Part shown: positions 9,621 to 16,235 of the stretch, piece by piece | Layout of the letters: the number at the start of each line of letters is the position of its first letter | Numbering within the stretch: the stretch's first letter is position 1 | Source of the DNA: JAFAXD01 sp035472475 | GTDB taxonomy: Bacteria; Pseudomonadota; Alphaproteobacteria; Rhizobiales; Xanthobacteraceae | Length of the DNA: 19,449 bases | Assembly (NCBI GenBank): GCA_035472475.1 | Contig: DATIPA010000082.1 | Span: forward strand, 1 to 19,449 | Direction: 5' to 3' | Notes under the pieces: model-generated | What the model was told of the DNA's origin: nothing | What the model saw: the letters and a program-made list of their open reading frames with translations, nothing else | Database searches by the model: none | Translations under genes and position numbers: made by a program

Positions 9621-10376
9621 ATGACGGATTTTGCCGACGAGCTTGTGCGCCGGATGAACGAGGCGGCGCGCGATTTGTCATCGCCCGTCGTGCGTCCAAA
9701 GGACGCCGCAACGCTGATCCTGGTTGACCGCACCACCGAGCGGCCGAAAGTGTTGCTCGGCCGGCGCCATCAGAACCACAAATTCATGCCGGGCAAATTC
9801 GTCTTTCCGGGCGGCCGCGTGGAGCCCGCCGACCGGCGGATGGCGATGGCGACCCACCTCGATCCCCAGGTAGAAGACCGCCTCATGCGCGGCGTGCGGC
9901 GGCCGAACCCGGCGCGGGCACGTGCGCTCGTGCTCGCCGCCATCCGCGAGACCTTCGAGGAGACCGGGCTGCTGATCGGGTTGCCCGGATTAGATGCTCC
10001 CGCCGATCGGAGCGCTACGACAAGCGCTATGTGGGCGGACTTCGCCACAGCCGGCGTCAAGCCCGACCTGACGAATATCCATTTCGTCGCCCGCGCCATA
10101 ACGCCGCCGGGCAGGTCGCGCCGCTTTGACACACGTTTCTTCACGGCCGACGCGAGCGGCATCACCGCCCGCGTCGATGGCGTGGTTGGCCCCGATACCG
10201 AGTTGGTCGAACTCGTGTGGACCCCGATCGAGGAGGCCAAACGCCTCGACATGCCGGCGATCACCACGGTGGCACTCGATGAACTCGATCGGCGGGTCGC
10301 GGCTGGTCTGAGCCATAGTCTGCCGGTACCGTTCTATCGCATGCTGCACCGGCGGTTTTCCCGCGTTCTTCTCTAA
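9621..10376 (+). CDS. NUDIX hydrolase with an interrupted Nudix box (NUDT19-like arrangement)
   Basis: NUDIX enzymes hydrolyse nucleoside diphosphates linked to another moiety; related insertion-bearing members act on CoA derivatives. The 251-residue protein has M56-P-G-K-F-V-F-P-G-G65 opening the Nudix motif, and R109-E110-x-x-E113-E114-x-G116 closing it with the metal-binding glutamates. In ordinary NUDIX proteins these halves are about 20 residues apart; here about 40 residues (70-108) separate them. This long insertion is known from the NUDT7/8/19-like branch. The gene lies 14 bases after rnr with a GAGG upstream of its ATG, so translation within an rnr transcript is likely. The substrate cannot be read from the sequence; acyl-CoA is possible by analogy only. 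Confidence 0.88.
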   Translation: MTDFADELVRRMNEAARDLSSPVVRPKDAATLILVDRTTERPKVLLGRRHQNHKFMPGKFVFPGGRVEPADRRMAMATHLDPQVEDRLMRGVRRPNPARARALVLAAIRETFEETGLLIGLPGLDAPADRSATTSAMWADFATAGVKPDLTNIHFVARAITPPGRSRRFDTRFFTADASGITARVDGVVGPDTELVELVWTPIEEAKRLDMPAITTVALDELDRRVAAGLSHSLPVPFYRMLHRRFSRVLL

Positions 10377-10466
10377 AAAAGTACCCGTAACGGCCTCGAA
10401 AACCGCCTTGTTTGACGCTGGCGCGCACGCTAAGGAGGCGCATCCCGACATCTTTGCTGGAACGCG

Positions 10467-11837
10467 ATGCTCTTTCAGTCGCAAGGCTTTGCCCTGATTT
10501 TCTTGCCGCTCGCGGTCGCCTGCTATTATCTGGCGGCGCGATCTGCGGCCGCGCGCCAATACGTCCTGATCGCGGCGTCGCTCGTATTCTACGGATGGTG
10601 GGACGCGCGCTTCATCATCCTGCTGGTCGGCCAGATCAGCGCCTCGTGGCTGCTCGCCTGGATCGCTGCACGCATCGGCAAGAACTGGCCGCTCTATGCC
10701 GGCGTCGTGCTCAATCTCGCCTCACTCGCCACCTTCAAATATCTCGATTTCCTGCTCGCCTCCGTCCAGGCCCTGATCGGCGTCGAGCTTCCGCGCGCCC
10801 ACATCCTGCTGCCGATCGGCATCAGCTTCTTTTCGTTCCAGCTCATTTCCTATCTGGTCGACCGCTTGCGCGATGACGCGCCGATCTATCCGTTCCGGCC
10901 GTTTGCGGTATTCGTGCTGCTGTTTCCGCACCTGATCGCCGGCCCGATCGTCCGCCATAACGAGCTGGTGCCGCAATTTGCGCTCGATCCGCTGCGTCCC
11001 GGGCTCTGGCAGCGCATCGGGACTGGGCTTGTGCTGTTTACTATAGGGTTTGCCAAGAAGGTGCTGATTGCCGACAAGCTTGCGGGGCTCGCCGATCCTT
11101 TGTTTACGCGCGCCGCCACCGAGTGGCTTTCGCTCGGCGATGCTTGGACCGCGGCGCTGGCGTTTTCGTTCCAGCTGTTTCTGGATTTCTCGGCCTATAC
11201 CGAAATGGCGATCGGAATTGCGCTGCTGTTCGGACTGCTCCTGCCCGAGAACTTCCGCCGTCCCTATCTGTCGACCAGCCTGCGCGATTTCTGGCGCCGC
11301 TGGCATATTTCGCTGTCGAACTTCATTCGCGACTATTTGTATATACCGCTTGGCGGCAGCCGGAACGGTCCGGTGGTGTACGTCTTCGCCACCCTGGTGG
11401 CGATGGCGATCTGCGGGCTCTGGCATGGCGCCGGCTGGACCTACGTTGCGTGGGGTGTCTGGCACGGCCTCGGCCTGATTACCTGTCACGCCTGGCAGGC
11501 GCTGCGCCGCCCGCTCCCCGCCCTTGCGGGCTGGGCCATCACCATGCTGTTCGTGCTGGTCGGATGGGTGCTGTTTCGGGCCGCCGACTTCACCACCGCG
11601 ACCACGATGCTGGCCGCGATGGCCGGCGCCGCTGGCTGGGGCGGATCTTTGCACAATGTCGGATTGCTGGCGGTCGCGGCCGCCGTATCGGCGCTGCTAC
11701 CCTCCGCCTACGAGATCATCGAGCGGCGCCCGATTCTCAATCCGGCGGTGGCGACCGCGTTCGCGGTACTGGCCGGCTTTTGCGTGCTCGAGGTCGGACG
11801 CGGGGCGCCGCTGACCTTCATCTATTTCCGGTTCTGA
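10467..11837 (+). CDS. MBOAT family membrane-bound O-acyltransferase (AlgI/DltB-like)
   Basis: MBOAT proteins of the AlgI/DltB type move acyl groups, usually acetyl, across the cytoplasmic membrane to a partner that acylates an exported polymer. The 456-residue protein begins with the family's MLFQSQGFALIFLPL opening and has many hydrophobic segments along its length. It contains W277-R-R-W-H-I-S-L-S-N-F-I-R-D-Y and, about 40 residues later, C-G-L-W-H320-G-A-G-W. H320 is the predicted catalytic histidine. Length matches AlgI. A 90-base gap separates it from the NUDIX gene, long enough for a promoter, though I see no convincing one. The next gene starts 9 bases after its stop, implying translational coupling to the SGNH partner. 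A PatA-like role on peptidoglycan or another glycan is possible; the acceptor is unknown. Confidence 0.93.
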   Translation: MLFQSQGFALIFLPLAVACYYLAARSAAARQYVLIAASLVFYGWWDARFIILLVGQISASWLLAWIAARIGKNWPLYAGVVLNLASLATFKYLDFLLASVQALIGVELPRAHILLPIGISFFSFQLISYLVDRLRDDAPIYPFRPFAVFVLLFPHLIAGPIVRHNELVPQFALDPLRPGLWQRIGTGLVLFTIGFAKKVLIADKLAGLADPLFTRAATEWLSLGDAWTAALAFSFQLFLDFSAYTEMAIGIALLFGLLLPENFRRPYLSTSLRDFWRRWHISLSNFIRDYLYIPLGGSRNGPVVYVFATLVAMAICGLWHGAGWTYVAWGVWHGLGLITCHAWQALRRPLPALAGWAITMLFVLVGWVLFRAADFTTATTMLAAMAGAAGWGGSLHNVGLLAVAAAVSALLPSAYEIIERRPILNPAVATAFAVLAGFCVLEVGRGAPLTFIYFRF

Positions 11838-11846
11838 GGCAGCGAC

Positions 11847-12875
11847 GTGACGGCGGGCATCGAACGCAAAGAGAAACCTGTGGGCGACGCCGCTTGGCGC
11901 CGGTTCGTGCTGACGTTTCTCGGCGTCCTGGCGGGCGGCCTCGTCGTGCTCTATGCGCTCATCATCGTCATCGACCCGTACGACACCGGGCGTTTTCCGA
12001 CCTTCATGCCGGTCGGCGTGTCGGATGAAAATCAGCAAACCGCGAGCGCCAGCAATGGGCGCAATCCGATCTTCAACGCCGCGGTGTTCGGCAATTCGCA
12101 CGGCATGCTGCTCAGCCCGGCGCGGCTCTCCAAACTCACCGGCCTCTCGTTCGTGCAGATGACGTCGCCCGGTTCAGGCCCGCGCGAGCAGATGATCCTG
12201 ATGCGCTGGTTCATGCGTCATCACGACCAGGTCAAGGCGTTCGTGATCACAGCCGACCAGACCTGGTGCACGCATGATCCGGCGATCCCGATGCTCTACC
12301 AGTTCCCGCCCTGGCTCTACGCCGAGAGCAACCTCGAATATCTGGCGCATATGCTCAACACGCGATCGCTCAACACCGCCTATCGGCGGGTGCTGATCGC
12401 GCTCGGCTACCTCAAGCCGACCAACCCGGACGGATACTGGGACTACGAGCTTGGGCGGACCTGGAGCTTCCGACCCGAGCGTCCGCCCGGCGGGACGCTG
12501 GCGCCGATCCTCTCAAGCGACATCAACCGCTCGTTTCCAGCGCTCGACGCGCTCGATGCGATCCTCGCCAAGCTCTCGCCCGATACCCCCGTGATCGTCG
12601 TCATGCCGCCACAGTTTTACACGCTTCTCCCGCCGCCCGGTTCCCAGGAGGCGGCCGAGTTTGCCGCCTGCAAAGCCGACATCGCCGCGCGCGTGCGGGC
12701 GCGCGAGCGCAGCGGTTTCTTCGACTACCTCAACGACATGCCCGCCGCGCGCAATCCGGAGAACTTCATGGATCCCGAGCACTATCGCGCCAATATTGCG
12801 CGTGAGATCGAGGCCGATATCGCAGGCGTGATCGCGGGCGAGAGCCCGCGACCCGCGCGCGCGCTGGCGCGCTAG
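11847..12875 (+). CDS. Membrane-anchored SGNH/GDSL-like protein, probable acyl-transfer partner of the MBOAT
   Basis: The 342-residue protein has a cytoplasmic tail of about 18 residues and one transmembrane segment (about 20-43), followed by an extracytoplasmic domain. That domain carries F81-G-N-S84-H-G, an SGNH block I variant with S84 as predicted nucleophile. D309-P-E-H312 near the C-terminus is the block V Asp-x-x-His. AlgJ/AlgX- and DltD-type partners of MBOAT proteins have the same layout: N-terminal anchor, Ser near residue 80, D-x-x-H at the end. The start is GTG at 11847, because a GAGG overlapping the MBOAT stop codon provides the ribosome-binding site. I infer that it takes acetyl groups delivered by the MBOAT and places them on a periplasmic or surface glycan. 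An esterase role is the alternative. It is not close enough to any named family member for a symbol. Confidence 0.8.
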   Translation: MTAGIERKEKPVGDAAWRRFVLTFLGVLAGGLVVLYALIIVIDPYDTGRFPTFMPVGVSDENQQTASASNGRNPIFNAAVFGNSHGMLLSPARLSKLTGLSFVQMTSPGSGPREQMILMRWFMRHHDQVKAFVITADQTWCTHDPAIPMLYQFPPWLYAESNLEYLAHMLNTRSLNTAYRRVLIALGYLKPTNPDGYWDYELGRTWSFRPERPPGGTLAPILSSDINRSFPALDALDAILAKLSPDTPVIVVMPPQFYTLLPPPGSQEAAEFAACKADIAARVRARERSGFFDYLNDMPAARNPENFMDPEHYRANIAREIEADIAGVIAGESPRPARALAR

Positions 12876-12908
12876 TCGTCTCCTCTCAAACAGGTCGCCC
12901 TGCCCGCG

Positions 12909-14633
12909 ATGTACATCCTCGGCATTCACAACGGACATCACGACGCGTCGGCCTGCCTGTTTCGCGACTATGAGCTCGTGGCCGCGGTTTCGCTCGAGCG
13001 CCTGAGCCGCAAGAAAAGCGACGGCGTGACCGCGGAGTTGGAAATTCCGACGGCCGCGATTGACGAATGCCTGTCGGTCGCGGGCATCACGCGCGCCGAC
13101 GTCGACATGGTGTGCGCCTCACGCGCGCATTGGGAGCTGCAGTCCTACCGGCTCGGCGGGCGGTGGTGGATCAAGCAGCAATACTATGGGCTCGTCGGCG
13201 CGCGCCGGAACCCGCTGATGAGCGATCTGATGCGCAAGCAGCGCGCTTACGACGCGGCCGCCATTTTCGATGCGGAGGCGTTCAAGCGCCGCCATGGCTT
13301 CGCGAAGGCCGGCCTCTATTTCTACAATCACCATGCCGCGCACGGGCTGCCGGCGTATTTCTTCTCCGAATTCAGCGACGCATTGATTTATACGGCCGAC
13401 GGCATCGGCGACAACGTGTCCTACAGCGTCACCTCGGCGCACGCGGGCGCGCTCGAGGTGCTCGCCGGTGACGACCAGGCGCTGCATCAGCCGTTCCGGA
13501 TCAACAGCGTTGGTCTCCTGTACTGCTACTTCACCGATGCGCTCGGATTCATCTGGAACCGGCACGAGGGCAAGGTGACCGGGCTCGCAGGTTTTGGAAA
13601 GCCGGTCGCGGCCGACGAGATCATGCGGCACTTTTCGATCGACGCCGCAGGCGAAATCGCGTCGGATTTTCCGGACTATCCGGCCATGCACCAGTTTGCG
13701 CGCGAGATCTGCACCCGCCTCGCGCGCGAAGATGCGGCCGCCTCGGTGCAGGAGGCAACCGAACGGATCGTCTGCAACGCGGTTGCCAAATATCTGGGAC
13801 GCACCGGCCATGACGCGGCCGCGCTCTCGGGCGGAATTTTTGCCAATGTCCGGCTCAACCGCGCCATCCTGGAGACAACGCCCGCGCGGCGTGTCTTCAT
13901 CTTTCCGGCCATGGGCGATGAAGGTCTGCCGGTCGGCGGCTGTCTGCTTTATCTGCACGCCCGTGATGGCGCCGACGCCTGGCAGCGGCAGCGCTATCCG
14001 CTGCGCCGGCTCTATCTCGGCCGCGACTATGGGGCGCAATTCGACGCAGCCGCCAAGACGTTTGCACTCATTACCGCCGACACCGAGCGCCCGGTCGAGC
14101 GGGCCGTCGACCTGTTGGCGCACGGAGCGGTGGTCGCAATTTACACGGATCGCATGGAGTTTGGCCCACGTGCGCTGGGCGCGCGCTCGATCCTCGCTTC
14201 CCCGGTCGAGCGCGAGGTCAACGACACGATCAACAAGCGCCTGGAGCGCTCGGAATTCATGCCGTTCGCCCCGGTGGTGCTGGAACACGAGGCCGCGAGC
14301 GTGTTCGACATCAATCCGGGCAACGCGCATGCGGCCCGCTTCATGACCATCACCTGCGCGGTGCGGGAGGATTGGCAGAACAAGATCCCGGCTGTCGTCC
14401 ACGTCGACGGCTCGGCGCGCCCGCAGACCATCCGCCGCGAGGACAATCCGCTCTATTACGACGTGCTGACACAATTCCACGCCAAGACCGGCCTGCCGGT
14501 TCTGGTCAACACCAGCTTTAACGTACACGAAGAGCCGATCGTCGACACGCCGGCGCAGGCGCTCAAATCGCTGGCCGACGGCCGCATCGATCATATTCTG
14601 ACCGAACGCGCGCTCTTTTCGCCGAAACGCTGA
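12909..14633 (+). CDS. O-carbamoyltransferase, NodU/CmcH/TobZ family
   Basis: Enzymes of this family make carbamoyl-adenylate from carbamoyl phosphate and ATP, then carbamoylate a hydroxyl of a sugar or antibiotic (NodU on Nod factor, TobZ on tobramycin). The 574-residue protein has the N-terminal kinase-like fold opening L-G-I-H-N-G-H-H-D-A-S-A, the N140-H-H-A-A-H145 metal site, and the D-G-I-G-D (164-168) and E-G-K-V-T-G-L-A (220-227) motifs. L-S-G-G-I-F-A-N-V-R-L-N lies at 306-317. The C-terminal domain has F418-G-P-R-A-L-G-A-R-S-I-L, H-V-D-G-S-A-R-P-Q-T and L-V-N-T-S-F-N. Every diagnostic block is present, so it should be active. It lies 33 bases after the SGNH gene on the same strand. 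No nod genes are visible here, so a surface glycan or small-molecule acceptor is more likely than Nod factor. Confidence 0.93.
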   Translation: MYILGIHNGHHDASACLFRDYELVAAVSLERLSRKKSDGVTAELEIPTAAIDECLSVAGITRADVDMVCASRAHWELQSYRLGGRWWIKQQYYGLVGARRNPLMSDLMRKQRAYDAAAIFDAEAFKRRHGFAKAGLYFYNHHAAHGLPAYFFSEFSDALIYTADGIGDNVSYSVTSAHAGALEVLAGDDQALHQPFRINSVGLLYCYFTDALGFIWNRHEGKVTGLAGFGKPVAADEIMRHFSIDAAGEIASDFPDYPAMHQFAREICTRLAREDAAASVQEATERIVCNAVAKYLGRTGHDAAALSGGIFANVRLNRAILETTPARRVFIFPAMGDEGLPVGGCLLYLHARDGADAWQRQRYPLRRLYLGRDYGAQFDAAAKTFALITADTERPVERAVDLLAHGAVVAIYTDRMEFGPRALGARSILASPVEREVNDTINKRLERSEFMPFAPVVLEHEAASVFDINPGNAHAARFMTITCAVREDWQNKIPAVVHVDGSARPQTIRREDNPLYYDVLTQFHAKTGLPVLVNTSFNVHEEPIVDTPAQALKSLADGRIDHILTERALFSPKR

Positions 14634-14634
14634 G

Positions 14635-14662
14635 TTGACAACCCGTGCGTGGCCATTAGGGT
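14635..14662 (+). promoter_or_regulatory. Sigma-70-type promoter of rpmG
   Basis: A perfect TTGACA -35 (14635-14640) is followed after 16 bases by TAGGGT (14657-14662) as the -10. The predicted transcript start would leave a leader of roughly 28 bases containing an AAAGGAT ribosome-binding site just before the rpmG ATG. The -35 begins two bases after the carbamoyltransferase stop. rpmG therefore need not depend on the upstream operon. Confidence 0.6.
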
Positions 14663-14696
14663 CGCGCCAAAATTCGACCGCAAAGGATGATCCGCC

Positions 14697-14864
14697 ATGG
14701 CTAAGGCCGCATCGATCAAGATCAAAATGGTGTCGAGCGCGGACACCGGGTACTACTACGTCGCCAAGAAGAACTCGCGCACCAAGACCGACAAGTTGGT
14801 CAAGAAGAAATACGACCCGATTGCCAAGCGGCACGTCGAATTCCGCGAAGGCAAAATCAAGTAA
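14697..14864 (+). CDS. rpmG: 50S ribosomal protein L33
   Basis: L33 is a small component of the large ribosomal subunit near the E site. The 55-residue product begins MAKAASIKIKMVSSADTG and contains Y-Y-Y-V-A-K-K-N-S-R and K-K-K-Y-D-P-I-A-K-R-H-V-E-F-R-E-G-K. This is the highly conserved L33 sequence in its cysteine-free (C-minus) form, which does not bind zinc. An AAAGGAT ribosome-binding site lies about 10 bases before the ATG, and a dedicated promoter lies just upstream. The gene is short but unmistakable. It is the last clearly housekeeping gene of the backbone before the probable mobile-element scar. No irregularity is visible in length or composition. Confidence 0.97.
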   Translation: MAKAASIKIKMVSSADTGYYYVAKKNSRTKTDKLVKKKYDPIAKRHVEFREGKIK

Positions 14865-14902
14865 TTCACGCGCCGCGGCGCCTGCCGCCGCATTCAGGAG
14901 AA

Positions 14903-14923
14903 GCGCGCTCGCAGAGAGCGCGC
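14903..14923 (+). terminator. Strong GC stem-loop downstream of rpmG
   Basis: GCGCGCTC, a GCAGA loop and GAGCGCGC form a perfect 8-bp stem 38 bases after the rpmG stop. A second GC palindrome, GCGCCGCGGCGC (14870-14881), lies closer to the gene. Neither is followed by a T-run, so the mechanism may be Rho-assisted. The position makes a 3'-end role for rpmG likely. Confidence 0.5.
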
Positions 14924-15064
14924 AACGGCGACGGGTGGCGGCCGGAGCGCCTCCTCGCCTGCCCTGCGTTCGACCCACCTCGGCCGTCGGCCGCGCCTCT
15001 TGGCATGGGCTTGAGCCGTGCAACACCGCCCGCGTCCGGGCGCCCGGATGATGCAATTCGCACG

Positions 15065-15179
15065 CTTGGATGAGAATTTGAGGCCCTTGGATGAGAATTT
15101 GCGTGGCGTTTCTCATCCAGGATAGGCTTTGATAATCAATGGCTTTCGCCCCGCTTCTCACGTTGGATGAGGAATTTCC
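15065..15179 (+). repeat. Cluster of TTGGATGAGAATTT repeats (two direct, one inverted, one diverged)
   Basis: CTTGGATGAGAATTTG occurs at 15065-15080 and again, identical over 16 bases, at 15086-15101 (21-base period). TTCTCATCCA at 15110-15119 is the exact reverse complement of the TGGATGAGAA core, so the second copy and this one form a 10-bp stem with a 12-base loop. A fourth copy, GTTGGATGAGGAATTTCC (15162-15179), differs by one inserted G. Repeated motifs in both orientations resemble the multi-repeat ends of some insertion sequences such as the IS21 family, or a protein-binding array. The assignment to an element is inference; the repeats themselves are certain. Confidence 0.75.
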
Positions 15180-15337
15180 CCCTGACGCGGGGAGGTGCGA
15201 CACAAAGGCTGTTGATGTACGGAAATACTGCAGCCGCAATGGTTTGCGCTGGCAACCTCACCTATTGGCGCACATTGAAGCTAAAGGGGTATTAGGCGCA
15301 GTGGCAAACCCAGAAGCCGCCGTTATTCTCGTTTGCC

Positions 15338-15536
15338 ATGGGCCCGGACCGGCCAACGCAGGAACGGGTCTCCGCAGAGGCCACAGCCAGCGCGCCGAGG
15401 CCCGCTAGTCCGAATTTTCGCCGCAATACAGAATCCATACTGTTGTATGGGTGGGGCGGGAGACGGTCCCCGATCGCAGCACCCGAAGCAAGAACGTGCG
15501 ATCGGGACCGTGCTTGTCCTTCAATTCAGCGATTAA
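15338..15536 (+). pseudogene. Possible 5' relic of an rlmB-like 23S rRNA 2'-O-methyltransferase gene
   Basis: From the ATG at 15338 the translation gives a Pro/Arg/Ala-rich leader and then I-L-L-Y-G-W (about 15434-15451). In alphaproteobacterial RlmB (SpoU/TrmH family) a low-complexity leader leads into a similar L-Y-G-W/x-H-x-V-x-x-A-L-x-N-P-x-R segment. Here that continuation is lost in this frame. After a shift near 15455 another frame reads H-P-K-Q-E-R-A-I before stopping at 15536. The whole SpoU catalytic domain is missing. The match is short and made from memory, so a chance resemblance is quite possible. If real, it is a truncated, frameshifted copy, and the working gene would be elsewhere in the genome. 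Confidence 0.3.
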
Positions 15537-15550
15537 ATTTGTGTGGTCAG

Positions 15551-16009
15551 ATGCGTTTGCATGTTTACGAGCCTTCCGATTGCCACCCCCGAAATATAGC
15601 GGTGGATGGGCCTCTAGGTGACGCCGTGTTACGACAAGCCGTCGGAGGCGAAATCGAGGACGTCCCTGGATTCAATTCGATCTTTTACGAAGGCGATCGT
15701 CACCGCTGTGTCGCGTTTTGCAACGAGCGGGGGAAGGACCTCGGGTTGCCACTAAATGCCTGGGCGACCGCGCTGTGGCACTCTTCATTGCGGCACCAAG
15801 GGTATGAGCGGGGCTTACGTCGGGAGGACGGAACCGTCGCGGATCGATTGGTCGGGAATGTCGTCATTGTCTTTGAAGAGAAAACATCTCGGCGCGTTAC
15901 GCCCTTGGTGCAATCGCCAGCAACAATTCCTACAGCGGAGCCGCTTTCGCGAGGGGCCTGTCTAGAAATTGATCTCATCGCCGAGGCGGAGTTCCTATTC
16001 AACAGATAG
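15551..16009 (+). CDS. DUF3846 domain protein (phage/plasmid-associated family)
   Basis: The 152-residue product starts MRLHVYEPSD and contains the DUF3846 signature: L-R-Q-A-V-G-G-E-I-E near residues 26-35, C-V-A-F-C-N-E-R-G-K near 51-60, L-P-L-N-A-W-A-T-A-L-W near 63-73 and L-V-G-N-V-V-I-V-F near 98-106. DUF3846 proteins are small, of unknown function, and typical of phages, plasmids and integrative elements. The frame stays open upstream to 15338, but that part reads as unrelated relic sequence. The conserved N-terminus argues for the ATG at 15551, though its ribosome-binding site is weak. The tail after about residue 110 looks unconserved. The surroundings (repeats, probable relic, lower GC) support an acquired gene. 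No other phage gene is adjacent. Confidence 0.72.
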   Translation: MRLHVYEPSDCHPRNIAVDGPLGDAVLRQAVGGEIEDVPGFNSIFYEGDRHRCVAFCNERGKDLGLPLNAWATALWHSSLRHQGYERGLRREDGTVADRLVGNVVIVFEEKTSRRVTPLVQSPATIPTAEPLSRGACLEIDLIAEAEFLFNR

Positions 16010-16235
16010 CGAGGTCAATCCGGCCGCTTGAGGAGCCTGTCCGATGACGCTCGGCAGAATGCGCAAGCCCGGCTCGGGTTAGCAGAGCCATTGTACGTTT
16101 GCGTACCGTCGACCCTCCCTACACGCGCAGTTGGACGGCAAGCACCGGGGTCTTGCAGCCAGGCTTGGCGTGGCTCGGCCGATTGAATTTCGTCGGGGAT
16201 GCTTCGCGATGGTCGCGTGCCGATCGCGCTCCCCA

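Larger units (their letters stand above)
14865..15337. other. Gene-free stretch between rpmG and the relic region
   Basis: Apart from the hairpins near rpmG and the repeat cluster at 15065-15179, I see no gene I can support. Positions 14924-15064 are GC-rich with no recognisable product on either strand. From about 15060 the sequence becomes noticeably more AT-rich, which marks a compositional boundary with the backbone. No tRNA or transposase gene is recognisable. Confidence 0.5.

Noticed and set aside
15010..15030. Sigma-54-like TGGCAT...TGAGC sequence near 15001
   Set aside because: The spacing between the GG and GC elements is one base too long, the second element is poor, and no gene follows at a suitable distance.
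13119..15239. Very long minus-strand open frame (706 codons) opposite the carbamoyltransferase gene and rpmG
   Set aside because: It mirrors the codon periodicity of the plus-strand genes and its translation is Arg/Val/Gly-rich without domains. The plus-strand products carry every expected motif.
15139..15408. Open frame of 89 codons starting MAFAPLLTLDEEFP
   Set aside because: It has no ribosome-binding site, overlaps the repeat cluster and the probable relic, and shows no recognisable family. A real small protein cannot be excluded.
15338..16009. Longer version of the DUF3846 gene starting at 15338 (223 codons)
   Set aside because: The first 70 codons do not resemble the family, while the ATG at 15551 begins exactly where DUF3846 proteins normally begin.
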